Assembly: GCA_014843695.1 (NCBI GenBank)
Contig: CM026391.1
Coordinates: forward strand, 22,227,518 to 22,291,517
Length of the DNA stretch: 64,000 nucleotides
Source: Archivesica marissinica
Lineage: Eukaryota > Mollusca > Bivalvia > Venerida > Vesicomyidae
Direction of reading: 5' to 3'
Below the pieces are notes generated by a model, which did no database searches, was not told the origin of the DNA, and saw only the letters and a program-made list of their open reading frames with translations. The position numbers were made by a program, and so were the translations under genes. Of the stretch, positions 48,001 through 56,434 are shown piece after piece. Every line of letters begins with the position of its first letter. The stretch's first letter is position 1.

Positions 48001-51000
48001 TGTAAGTAGATAAGGGTAAGTAAGTAAGTGTATGTATTTGTAAGTAGATAATTGTAAGTAAATAAGTGTGTATGTGTAAGTAGATAAGTGTAAGTAAGTA
48101 AGTGTATGTGTAAGTAGATAAGTGTAAGTAAGTAAGTGTATGTATTTGTAAGTAGATAATTGTAAGTAAATAAGTGTGTATGTGTAAGTAGATAAGTGTA
48201 AGTAAGTAAGTGTATGTATTTGTAAGTAGATCTATAAGTGTAAGTAGGTAAGTAAGTGTATGTATTTGTAAGTAGATATATAAGTGTACGTAAGTAAGTG
48301 TATGTATGTGTAAGTAGATCTATAAGTGTAAGTAAGTAAGTGTGTACGTGTAAGTAGATAAGTGTAAGTAAGTAAGTGTATGTATTTGTAAGTAGTTCTA
48401 TAAGTGTAAGTAAGTAAGTGTGTATGTGTAAGTAGATAGGTGTAAGTAAGTAAGTGTATGTATTTGTAAGTAGATCTATAAGTGTAAATAAGTAAGTGTA
48501 TGTATTTGTAAGTAGATAAGTGTAAGTAAGTAAGTGTATGTATTTGTAAGTAGATCAGTGTAAGTAAGTAAGTGTATGTATTTGTAAGTAGATAAGTGTA
48601 AGTAAGTAAGTGTATGTATGTGTAAGTAGATAAGTATAAGTAAGTGTATGTATTTGTAAGTAGATAAGTGTAAGTAAGTGTATGTATGTGCAAGTAGATA
48701 AGTGTATGTAACTAAGTGTATGTATTTGTAAGTAGATCAGTGTAAGTAAATAAGTGTATGTATTTGTAAGTAGATAAGTGTAAGTAAGTAAGTGTATGTA
48801 TTTGTAAGTAGATAAGTGTACGTACGTAAGTGTATGTATTTGTAAGTAGATAAGTGTAAGTAAGTAGGTGTATGTATTTGTAAGTAGATAAGTGTAAGTA
48901 AGTAAGTTTATGTATTTGTAAGTAGATAAGTATAAGTAAGTAAGTGTATGTATGTATGTGTAAGTAGATAAGTGTAAGTAAGTAAGTGTATGTATTTGTA
49001 AGTAGATATATCAGTAAGTGTATGTATTTGTAAGTAGATAAGTATAAGTAAGTGTATGTATTTGTAAGTAGATAAGTATAAGTAAATGTATGTATTTGTA
49101 AGTAGATAAGTATAAGTAAGTAAGTGTATATATGTGTAAGTAGATAAGTGTAAGTAAGTGTATGTATTTGTAAGTAGATGAGTGTAAGTAAGTAAGTGTA
49201 TATATTTGTAAGTAGATAAGTGTAAGTAAGTAAGTGTATGTATTTGTAAGCAGATAAGTGTAAGTAAGTAAGTGTATGTATGTGTAAGTAGATAAGTGTA
49301 AGTAAGTATGTGTATGTATTTGTAAGTAGATAAGTATAAGTAAGTAAGTGTATGTATGTATGTATGTGTAAGTAGATAAGTGTATGTAAGTAAGTATATG
49401 TATGTTTAAGTAGAAAGGTATATGTAAGTAAGTGTATGTATGTGTAAGTAGAAAAGTATAAGTAAGTAAGTGTATGTATGTGTAAGTAGGTAAGCGTAGG
49501 TAAGTATGTGTATGTATTTGTAAGCAGATAAGTGTAAGTAAGTAAGTGTATGTATTTGTAAGTAGATAAGTGTAAGTAAGTATGTATGTGTAAGTAGATA
49601 AGTGTAAGTAAGTAAGTGTATGTATGTGTAAGTAGATAAGTGTAAGTAAGTAGGTGTATGTATTTGTAAGTAGATAAGTATAAGTAAGTAAGTGTATGTA
49701 TGTGTAAGTAGATAAGTGTAAGTAAGTAAGTTTTTGTATTTGTAAGTAGATAAGTATAAGTAAGTAAGTGTATGTATTTGTAAGTAGATACGTATAAGTA
49801 AGTAAGTGTATGTATTTGTAAGTAGATAAGCATAAGTAAGTAATTGTATGTATTTGTAAGTAGATAAGTATAAGTAAGTGTATGCATTTGTAAGTAGAAA
49901 AGTATAAGTAAGTAAGTGTATGTATGTGTAAGTAGATAGTGTAAGTAAGTAAATGTATGTATGTGTAAGTAGATAAGTGTAAGTAAGTAAGTGTATGTAT
50001 TTGTAAGTAGATAAGTGTAAGTAAGTAAGTGTATGCATTTGTAAGTAGATAAGTGTAAGTAAGTAAGTGTATGTATTTGTAAGTAGATAACTGTAAGTAA
50101 GTAAGTGTATGTTGTTGTAAGTAGATAAGGGTAAGTTAGTAAGTGTATGTATTTGTAAGTAGATAAATAAAAGTAAGTAAGTGTATGTATGTGTAAGTAG
50201 ATAAGTGTAAGTAAGTATGTGTATGTATTTGTAAGTAGATAAGTATAAGTAAGTAAGTGTATGTATGTATGTGTAAGTAGATAAGTGTATGTAAGTAAGT
50301 ATATGTATGTGTAAGTAGAAAGGTATATGTAAGTAAGTGTATGTATGTGTAAGTAGAAAAGTATAAGTAAGTAAGTGTATGTATGTGTACGTAGATAAGT
50401 GTAAGTAAGTAAGTGTATGTATGCATGTGTAAGTAGATAAGTGTAAGTAAGTAAGTGTATGTATGTATGTATGTGTAAGTAGATAAGTGTAAGTAAGTGT
50501 ATGTATGTGTAAGTAGGTAAGTATGTGTATGTATTTGTAAGCAGATAAGTGTAAGTAAGTAAGTGTATGTATTTGTAAGTAGATAAGTGTAAGTAAGTAA
50601 GTATGTATGTGTAAGTAGATAAGTGTAAGTAAGTAAGTGTATGTATGTGTAAGTAGATAAGTGTAAGTAAGTAGGTGTATGTATTTGTAAGTAGATAAGT
50701 ATAAGTAAGTAAGTGTATGTATGTGTAAGTAGATAAGTGTAAGTAAGTAAGTGTTTGTATTTGTAAGTAGATAAGTATAAGTAAGTAAGTGTATGTATTT
50801 GTAAGTAGATACGTATAAGTAAGTAAGTGTATGTATTTGTAAGTAGATAAGCATAAGTAAGTAATTGTATGTATTTGTAAGTAGATAAGTATAAGTAAGT
50901 GTATGCATTTGTAAGTAGAAAAGTATAAGTAAGTAAATGTATGTATGTGTAAGTAGATAGTGTAAGTAAGTAAATGTATGTCTGTGTAAGTAGATAAGTG

Positions 51001-52498
51001 TAAGTAAGTAAGTGTATGTATTTGTAAGTAGATAAGTGTAAGTAAGTAAGTGTATGTATTTGTAAGCAGATAAGTGTACGTACGTAAGTGTATGTATGTG
51101 TATGTATGTGTAAGTAGATACGTGTAAGTAAGTAAGTAAGTGTATGTATTTGTAAGTAGATAAATGTAAGTAAGTAAGTGTATGTATTTATAAGTATATC
51201 TATAAGTGTAAGTAGTTAAGTAAGTGTATGTATTTGTAAGTAGATAAATGTAAGTAAGTAAGTGTATGTATTTGTAAGTAGATAAGTGTAAGTAAGTAAG
51301 TGTGTATGTGTAAGTAGATAAGTGTAAGTAAGTAAGTGTATGTATTTGTAAGTAGATAAGGGTAAGTAAGTAAGTGTATGTATTTGTAAGTAGATCAGTG
51401 TAAGTAAGTAAGTGTATGTATTTGTAAGTAGATAAGGGTAAGTAAGTAAGTGTATGTATTTGTAAGTAGATCTATAAGTGTAAGTAAGTAAGTGTATGTA
51501 TTTGTAAGTAGATAATTGTAAGTAAATAAGTGTGTATGTGTAAGTAGATAAGTGTAAGTAAGTAAGTGTATGTATTTGTAAGTAGATCTATAAGTGTAAG
51601 TAGGTAAGTAAGTGTATGTATTTGTAAGTAGATATATAAGTGTACGTAAGTAAGTGTATGTATGTGTAAGTAGATCTATAAGTGTAAGTAAGTAAGTGTG
51701 TATGTGTAAGTAGATAAGTGTAAGTAAGTAAGTGTATGTATTTGTAAGTAGATAGGTGTAAGTGAAGAAACATAACATACTTTGTCGGAAACATAACATA
51801 CTTTGTCGGAAACATAACATACTTTGTCGGAAACATAACATACTTTGTCGGAAGCATAACATACTTTGTCGGAAACATAACATACTTTGTCGGAACCATA
51901 ACATACTTTGTCGGAAACATAACATACTTTGTCGGAAGCATAACATACTTTGTCGGAGGCATACATACAAACACTTTCCGACTTTACTTTATTTCTTCAG
52001 ACTAAAGGTAAACGTTCATGTGTCCTGTGTTTGTGTTACCACTGATTTATATTCATCTGTTGTGTCAAACAGTGTTTGTTCTGGGAATAGAATTACAAAT
52101 GTAGCGGTACGGATTTAGTCACGATCGGGGAAATTATGTGCAAACTAGTCCTGCTAGCTCAGTCGGTAGAACGTTCGCCCTGTAAGCGTAATGTCACGGG
52201 TTCGAGCCCGGGATTGACTGCACGCAATCTCACCGATGGTGACTAAGTCAGTACCGCCACATGTATACTATAAGCAAACTAATATATCAAATTCTTACTT
52301 GTTGGTGGTTCGACATTGTGAACTACATTTAATGCCGCATGGATTTTGAGTGCCAAGCTTGTTCGTGATTTCTTCGTGAACATGTTTAAGCTTGTTACTT
52401 GTAACATACTCCAGCACACCTCCTGTTACACTCATAGCAACTAAAGCACATTTGAACTTCGTATGTTCTTCTGTGTTTTTAACAACTAAGTTTTCCAT
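35784..52498 (-). CDS. Spliced HEPN (DZIP3-like) - transmembrane - STAND NTPase - ankyrin protein
   Basis: Three coding exons (52,498-52,299; 41,922-41,240; 40,732-35,784) join in phase: exon 1 ends with two bases of a codon and exon 2 starts with one; exon 2 ends with one and exon 3 starts with two. All four splice edges are GT/AG. The product is about 1,943 residues: HEPN at about 60-190 (R154-x4-H159), a hydrophobic segment at about 253-275, STAND NTPase at about 310-660 (Walker A AEMGYGKS with K354, Walker B IIAIDALDE near 460, sensor-like FVITSRN), ankyrin repeats from about 730 to 1,630, then an unrecognised tail. Known: STAND proteins act as switchable scaffolds in immune and cell-death signalling, and HEPN domains are often RNases. 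Inferred: an intracellular sensor with a nuclease-like effector. Upstream non-coding exons may exist. Intron 1 holds a giant satellite. Confidence 0.75.
40733..41239 (-). other. Intron 2 of the HEPN-STAND-ankyrin gene
   Basis: 507 bp with donor GTAAGT at 41,239-41,234 and acceptor TTTTAG at 40,733. It contains a family D SINE in the opposite orientation. Confidence 0.75.
40925..41150 (+). mobile_element. SINE family D in intron 2
   Basis: Body blocks TGCCCCTCACTGCAATAGGG, GGAAGGTCGGTGGTTTTACC, GGGCACTCGGTGTCTTCCTC and CCAATAATAGCTGGAGAGTC match the 3.0-kb copy. The tRNA-like head is eroded. Confidence 0.7.
41240..41922 (-). CDS. Exon 2: HEPN domain and transmembrane segment
   Basis: 683 bp, acceptor CTATTTTAG at 41,924/41,923, donor GTAAGT after 41,240. 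It encodes WCSTCDSWRKALQAYITG, ISWDKMKSWEWPSCYKNISE, FLPANWD, a helix pair ending QTARNKLVHVHVTN (HEPN signature R-x4-H), then a charged helical stretch (NEVIKTLEDLKQGHLDGHE, MMEKLDRFNDHVDKIEKR) and CLVFLFIILVPIAVSVAAYI, one clear hydrophobic segment. The pattern of W, C and ISW residues before the R-x4-H resembles the HEPN domain of DZIP3-like proteins. The Lys/Arg-rich side lies before the segment and an acidic side after it. Starting from the internal ATG at 41,840 would lose the first 27 residues of this exon. Confidence 0.85.
41952..42035. repeat. (TAAG)n tract, part of the intronic satellite
   Basis: Perfect TAAG units interrupted by one GTGAGCAAGCGAG block. It begins about 30 bp from the exon 2 acceptor. 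The interrupting block recurs at 42,883-42,895, beyond the LINE. Confidence 0.9.
42036..42876 (+). mobile_element. 5'-truncated L1/Tx1-like LINE 3' end inserted in the satellite
   Basis: The plus strand encodes ETTNKFIYQYLVKKKFTKPY, YRFINNIQDNK, then after a one-base deletion near 42,292 RFKLLNIIVPSKILRYKWKM, PNCSVCDVPESYEHVFIICP (zinc knuckle) and CLNDYFLQH then stop at 42,741. It ends in AATAAA near 42,834 and an A-run at 42,862-42,873. The 22 bases at 41,979-42,000 (AGTAAGTGAGCAAGC...) recur exactly at 42,877-42,898 next to the A-run, as a target-site duplication would. It lies antisense within intron 1. Confidence 0.85.
42877..51767. repeat. GTAAGT-rich satellite, base unit about 34-42 bp, 8.9 kb, with 1.02-kb higher-order repeat
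   Basis: The common unit of about 38 bp is built from GTAAGTAGATAAGTGTAAG, AAGTAAGTGT and ATGTATTT (or ATGTATGT). The plus strand has almost no C and the minus strand almost no G, so the minus strand lacks stop codons and gives very long spurious frames (HTLTYLHLSTYKYIHLLTY strings up to 850 codons). A marked stretch containing ATGCATTTGTAAGTAGAAAA occurs near 45,020, 46,039, 47,448, 49,885 and 50,907. Spacings of 1,019 and 1,021 bp show a higher-order repeat with near-identical copies. Confidence 0.95.
51768..51968. repeat. 21-bp minisatellite, about 9-10 copies
   Basis: The unit is GAAACATAACATACTTTGTC plus G, with A/G and A/C variants (GAAGCATA, GAACCATA). The unit length is a multiple of three, so open frames on both strands are artefacts. 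It abuts the large satellite. Confidence 0.95.
52099..52262 (+). mobile_element. tRNA-like sequence inside terminal inverted repeats
   Basis: 30-bp arms at 52,099-52,128 (ATGTAGCGGTACGGATTTAG...) and 52,233-52,262 match as inverted repeats at 26 of 30 positions. Between them, 52,149-52,221 has a tRNA-like form: box A-like TAGCTCAGTCGGTAGAACG and box B-like GGGTTCGAGCCC, with CTGTAAG at the anticodon-loop position (GTA). The anticodon stem pairs poorly, so a working tRNA is unlikely. It lies in intron 1, about 37 bp from the exon 1 donor. Confidence 0.7.
52299..52498 (-). CDS. Exon 1: N-terminus of the HEPN-STAND-ankyrin protein
   Basis: ATG at 52,498 in good context (CCAGCAATGG). 200 bp encode MENLVVKNTEEHTKFKCALV, AMSVTGGVLEYVTSNKLKHV and NPCGIKCSSQCRTTN, then donor AACAA/GTAAGA. 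No signal peptide is visible. The Cys pairs (CGIKC, SSQC) continue with CSTC in exon 2, a possible metal-binding cluster at the start of the HEPN domain. The same frame is open upstream to 52,633, so an earlier start is possible. Confidence 0.65.
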
Positions 52499-52548
52499 TG
52501 CTGGCAACGTTAACAAGTTGACATAAAACGAATGACAAACATCGTGTG

Positions 52549-52562
52549 ACGTATATATACGT
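52549..52562 (-). promoter_or_regulatory. TATA-like palindrome upstream of exon 1
   Basis: ACGTATATATACGT, a 14-bp palindrome containing TATATATA, lies 51-64 bp upstream of the ATG at 52,498. If used as a TATA box, the 5' untranslated region would be about 25-30 bases. The position fits but there is no other support. Confidence 0.3.
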
Positions 52563-53204
52563 GTGCAAATCAATATAGTAGGGCATAATATATTCGGAAA
52601 ATCTAAATATAGCGGAACAGGTAGATGATACATGGATACATGATAACTGGATACATGGTTAAAATGTCATAATGCATATACACTATACGTAACAGTACAC
52701 AACTATAATCACTAGCGGGTTCAGGGGGGGGGCCCCCTAAAATCGCCGGAGCATAGGTAACTAATGTGTATTTTGAGTTAAACATGTAATATGCACACAA
52801 AAAAGTGTTCATCACGTGACATATTATGTTATATATAGGATATAAGCCGAAAACGATCAAATATGTAAAATATTGAAGTGTGTGATGTGCTACGCGCCGA
52901 AGACAGTACCAATACTTTATATATTGGATACGTTTGAGGCTTATATCTTACTTAAAGCACACACTTATATAACAATATCCTACTAATTAGAATTGTTAAT
53001 GTCGTACATGTACCAATATTAATAATAATCCCTCCCTCCCTTTCTTACACCTAATGTTTAAGTCTGCTTGAACCCACTCTCATATCGACATATATATGGT
53101 CTTATACAGGATACATGTACTTGGGGAAGTATGACAGTATTCAGGGTTATAGTAAGCAGAATATACAAAGTGCGCAATGTGCAGCATTGCTTTGACAGGG
53201 CAAT
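52563..53204. other. AT-rich stretch upstream of the STAND gene
   Basis: Presumed promoter-proximal region. A G-run followed by a C-run (near 52,725-52,736) forms a GC palindrome. No exon was recognised. Confidence 0.4.
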
Positions 53205-53420
53205 GTAGTGTGTGTGTGTTTATTTTTACATTTATTTATCGTCGCTACCGGTTGCCCATATGAACGACGCCTCCTGTACGTAAAAGAACAAGAGGATACT
53301 CTGGAACGGGTCTCTGTCTGTATCATTACACTATCCTCCAAACATCTAAAATGACTAATCTCTTCAAGAGGCGGCGCTCATATGGCCAACCGATAGCGAC
53401 GATAAATAAACGTGAAACAC
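53205..53420 (+). mobile_element. SINE family C body with an inverted copy of its own 3' end
   Basis: 53,276-53,420 is family C body on the plus strand (TACGTAAAAGAACAAGAGGA to GCGACGATAAATAAACGTG). 53,205-53,275 is the 3' end of the same family on the minus strand (TTATTTATCGTCGCTACCGG to GACGCCTCCTG). The two 3' ends would pair as a hairpin with a loop of roughly 80 bp. Confidence 0.75.
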
Positions 53421-53479
53421 ACAGAGATTTGTTGCATACATTTGTTTAATATCTATTGAACTTATATATGAATACGGTA

Positions 53480-53670
53480 CTTCTGTCCAAGTAGCAGTGC
53501 TTAGCATACTCGCTTGCAACACACTTGCTTATGCACCCCGGGCTCGATCCTCGGACCGAGAAGAATGTGAAATGATACGGTGGTCGCCGGATACTCCTGT
53601 TATATTCGCTTTCATCCGCGCCAACGAGAGTGGTAAATATCAATTGTTAAAGCTTGTTTCGCAAACGTAG
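53480..53670 (+). mobile_element. SINE family F
   Basis: Head CTGTCCAAGTAGCAGTGCTT and box B-like GGGCTCGATCCTCGG, then GATACGGTGGTCGCCGG, CATCCGCGCCAACGAGAGTG and the tail CTTGTTTCGCAAACGTAGTA. The same order as the minus-strand copy at 57,395-57,622. Confidence 0.7.
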
Positions 53671-53782
53671 TAAAGTAAATAATGTTTAAAACTAAGCTAA
53701 GCAATCTGAAGCAATCTTAAGCAAGTAAAGAAAACCCTAGATGATGTTTGCACATTTGTAATAAGCGGAATTTCATAAAATT

Positions 53783-54090
53783 GACTGACCACTGCTCATG
53801 ACGTCACAGACTAAGACTGACCACTGCTCATGACGTCACAGACTAAGACTGACCACTGCTCATGACGTCACATACTAAGACTGACTACTGCTCTTGACGT
53901 CACAGACTAAGACTGAATACTGCTCTTGACGTCACAGACTAAGACTGACTACTGCTCTTGGCGTCATATACTAAGACTGACTACTGCTCTTGACGTCACA
54001 TACTAAGACTGAATACTGCTCTTGACGTCACAGACTAAGACTGACTACTGCTCTTGACGTCATATACTAAGACTGACTACTGCTCTTCTG
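53783..54090 (+). promoter_or_regulatory. 32-bp repeat array with nine cAMP-response-element sites
   Basis: Each unit carries TGACGTCA, the full palindromic CRE, between ACTGCTC(A/T) and CAGACTAAGACTGA. Perfect sites start at 53,799, 53,831, 53,863, 53,895, 53,927, 53,991, 54,023 and 54,055; the site at 53,959 is TGGCGTCA. Spacing is exactly 32 bp, close to three helical turns, so all sites face the same side. The last site is about 93 bp upstream of a TATA box. Known: CREB/ATF factors bind this motif. That it works as an enhancer here is inference. Confidence 0.8.
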
Positions 54091-54141
54091 GTCCCCTTAT
54101 TTCGATGCACTTTACGGTAGTCATGTCATTTTCCTCTGAAG

Positions 54142-54195
54142 CACGTGACCCAGTTATATAAACCCCAGACACGAATGGCAAAGTCGTTCAGTATG
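54142..54195 (+). promoter_or_regulatory. Candidate core promoter: E-box, TATA box, initiator
   Basis: CACGTG at 54,142-54,147, TATATAAA at 54,155-54,162, and TCAGT with its A at 54,190, 33-35 bp from the TATA box. An ATG follows at 54,193. The layout is that of a focused TATA promoter on the plus strand. I found no convincing coding exon downstream: a GTACGT donor-like site lies close by and SINE A begins at 54,274. Confidence 0.5.
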
Positions 54196-54273
54196 AATGC
54201 ATGTACGTATACGCTTTATATTCTATAATGAAGGGAATGTATAATATATGCACACATATTCACGATAACACAA

Positions 54274-54518
54274 TTGTTGTGGGCCTGTGGATGTCGTGAT
54301 AGCGCAGTGGATGCTCGTTCGCTTTAGGTGCGAAAGGTCCGGAGTTCGAGCCCCGCTGGAGCCGTTACGAGTGTGCCTTTAGGCAAGGCATTTAAATGCC
54401 ACGTTGTCTCTTCTCTCTCCCTCGTGGCGTTGGATTCCATCAGGAATGAGGTCTCGAGAGTGATTAATATAAGTTGTAATAACTTGTTTCGCAATCGAGC
54501 TAAAATAAATTTGTATAA
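54274..54518 (+). mobile_element. SINE family A, full length with 12-bp target duplication
   Basis: ACGATAACACAA at 54,262-54,273 and 54,519-54,530 bounds the element. The head has GATAGCGCAGTGGATGC and GGAGTTCGAGCCCCG; the middle CTCTCCCTCGTGGCG; the tail CTCGAGAGTGATTAATATAA, CTTGTTTCGCAATCGAGC and AAAATAAATTTG. This copy best defines the family (about 245 bp). Confidence 0.9.
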
Positions 54519-54530
54519 ACGATAACACAA

Positions 54531-54752
54531 CGACAGAAGATGACAGATTTGTGATGATTCAACTTCCGTGTTACACATAATCTATAATGTGTGTGTATGA
54601 AACACAAACGCAGATAGGAGTTTCTATATAACATAACATAACAATCGTCATATCAACAACATATTCATTCCACTTTCAAATATATCTTATTTCCTATAAA
54701 AGTTTTACTGGTTACTGTTTACATGTTTCATTATGCTATTTCATGTTTTAAT
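54531..54752. other. AT-rich spacer
   Basis: Nothing was recognised. Confidence 0.35.
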
Positions 54753-54837
54753 TTGTTGAGGGCCTCGTGGTAGATTGACTTAATTATTCAAATGAGTTAT
54801 TTTGTTAAATAAAGTCTATTTTATTATTATTATTAAA

Positions 54838-54872
<35 letters not shown>
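54753..54872 (+). mobile_element. LINE 3' end with (TTA)n tail
   Basis: TTGTTGAGGGCCTCGTGG, then GTTAAATAAAGTCTATTTTA and a TTA microsatellite. The block GTTGAGGGCCT...AAATAAAGTCT recurs at 62,937-63,070 with the same tail, so both are 3' ends of one CR1-like family (family placement is inference). Confidence 0.65.
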
Positions 54873-54874
<2 letters not shown>

Positions 54875-55384
54875 CTCCTCCGGTAGTAGTAGTATTTCAG
54901 TTTCTTTGCCCTCGCCGCCGGCGGACCATGTAGGCGAGCATTCTCAGATTCCTGCATCGATTATTCGTGAAGTGTCTGTATAATTGTAGAGAGATGGTCT
55001 TGAAGAATTCGATGATGGTGCGATAAAACGACAACTGGAGGATGCATATTCTTCCTCTTCCGTGTGACAAGTTCTGATGGTCTCTTCTCTTTCTGAACGG
55101 CTCTTCTTAGGGCCACCCTCTCCACTGTTAGTCATCCCTCAGCAGCATATAAACGGATCTGGCAGCTAGATATATGGCCGTATATGTCGCTCCAGGGTCG
55201 GTCCATACCACCACAACCTCCGTAAAACAGCTGTAGTGAAGATTGTGTCCCTTGTTGCAATGTCGACAACCAGAATAGCCCAGAATCCGTGCACGTCGTG
55301 AGGAAGTCTTACATATATATATGGCTTGTAGTGTTCCTAGACAGGTGTGTATATATTGTACTTGTTGGTCCTGTTAGACCTGTT
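54873..55384. other. Unassigned stretch with a 63-codon minus-strand frame
   Basis: Minus 55,135-54,944 encodes a charged, Ser-rich peptide starting MTNSGEGGPKKSRSEREE, not recognised. It could be the start of a LINE ORF1, but nothing else supports that. Confidence 0.3.
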
Positions 55385-55427
55385 ATTTTACATCGATTGC
55401 GAAACAAGCTTTAACAACTTGGATCCA
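55385..55427 (-). mobile_element. SINE A/F tail fragment
   Basis: TTTACATCGATTGCGAAACA then AGCTTTAACAACTT matches the shared 3' tail of SINE families A and F. Head and body are absent. Confidence 0.5.
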
Positions 55428-56365
55428 TGTACAGTGAAGTTTTACGATGGTCACAATATATATGTTAGGCTGTGTGTTGGTCGCTACATAGAGGCACATG
55501 TACCACAGTGACGTTTTACGATGTTCATTATAGTATTATATATGTTAGTATGTATGTTGGTAGCTACATAGAGGCCAATGTGTCACAGTGAAGTTTTACG
55601 ATGGTCATACTATACTTGTGAGTCTGTATGTTGGTCGCTACATAGAGGCCTTAGATTTATGATTGTCACTATTGACATGTTAGTCTGTATGGTGGTCGCT
55701 ACATAGAGGTCAATGTGTCACAGTTAAGTTTTACGATGGTCATACAATACATGTTAGTCTGTATGGTGGTCGCTACATAGAGGCCCATGTGCAACAGTGA
55801 AGTTTTACGATGGTTACAATAGATAATGTTAGTCTGTTTTTTGGTCGCTATATATAAGCCTTAGATTTATAATGGTCACTATAGACATGTTAGTAGGTAT
55901 GGTGGTCGCTATGGAAGGGCCTTAGATTTATAATGGTCACTATAGACATGTTAGTAGGTATGATGGTCGCTATGTAAGGGTCTTAGATTTATGATGGTCA
56001 CCATAGACATGTTAGTTTGTATAGTGGTCGCTATGTAAGGGTCTTAGATTTATGATGGTCACCTTAGACATGTTAGTTTGTATGGTGGTCGCTATGGAAG
56101 GGCCTTAGATTTATGATGGTCACTATATACATGTTAGTTTGTATGGTGGTCGCTATGTAAGGGCCTTAGATTTATGATGGTCATCATAGACATGTTAGTT
56201 TGTATGGTGGTCGCTATGGACGGGCCTTGGATTTATGATGGTAACCATAGGCATGTTAGTTTGTATGGTGGTTGCTATGGAAGGGCCTTGGATTTATGAT
56301 GGTAACCATAGACATGTTAGTTTGTATGGTGGTCGCTATGGAAGGGCCTTGCATTTATGATGGTC
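55428..56365. repeat. Minisatellite with two unit types (about 70 bp, then about 61 bp)
   Basis: The left part repeats GTGAAGTTTTACGATGGTCA with GTTAGTCTGTATGTTGGTCG and CTACATAGAGGC. The right part, from about 55,840, repeats CCTTAGATTTATGATGGTCA, ATAGACATGTTAGTTTGTAT and GGTGGTCGCTATGGAAGGG. The shared GGTGGTCGCTA shows one type evolved from the other. About 15 units in total. Confidence 0.9.
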
Positions 56366-56434
56366 ATTCTAGAGTATGTATGTCGTAATTATGGCCCATA
56401 GGACTTTAAATACATTCACAAAGCGGCTCCATAG

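Larger units (their letters stand above)
41923..52298 (-). other. Intron 1 of the HEPN-STAND-ankyrin gene, about 10.4 kb, mostly satellite
   Basis: Donor GTAAGA at 52,298, acceptor TTTTAG at 41,923. From the acceptor outward it holds 30 bp of unique sequence, a (TAAG)n tract, a LINE 3' end, 8.9 kb of GTAAGT-rich satellite, a 21-bp array and a tRNA-like element in inverted repeats. About 90 percent of the intron is repetitive. Confidence 0.7.

Noticed and set aside
43118..51970. Very long minus-strand open frames (up to 850 codons) of Thr, Tyr, Leu, His and Ile
   Set aside because: They come from the GTAAGT satellite, whose minus strand has almost no G and hence no stop codons in any frame. 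Composition, not coding, explains them.
51762..51974. CRISPR-like regular array of 21-bp repeats
   Set aside because: Units are contiguous, with no unique spacers, and the context is a eukaryotic intron. It is a minisatellite. The same applies to the other arrays in the window.
52149..52221. A tRNA-Tyr gene (GTA in the loop position)
   Set aside because: The anticodon stem pairs poorly and the sequence lies inside inverted repeats, so a mobile element is more likely.
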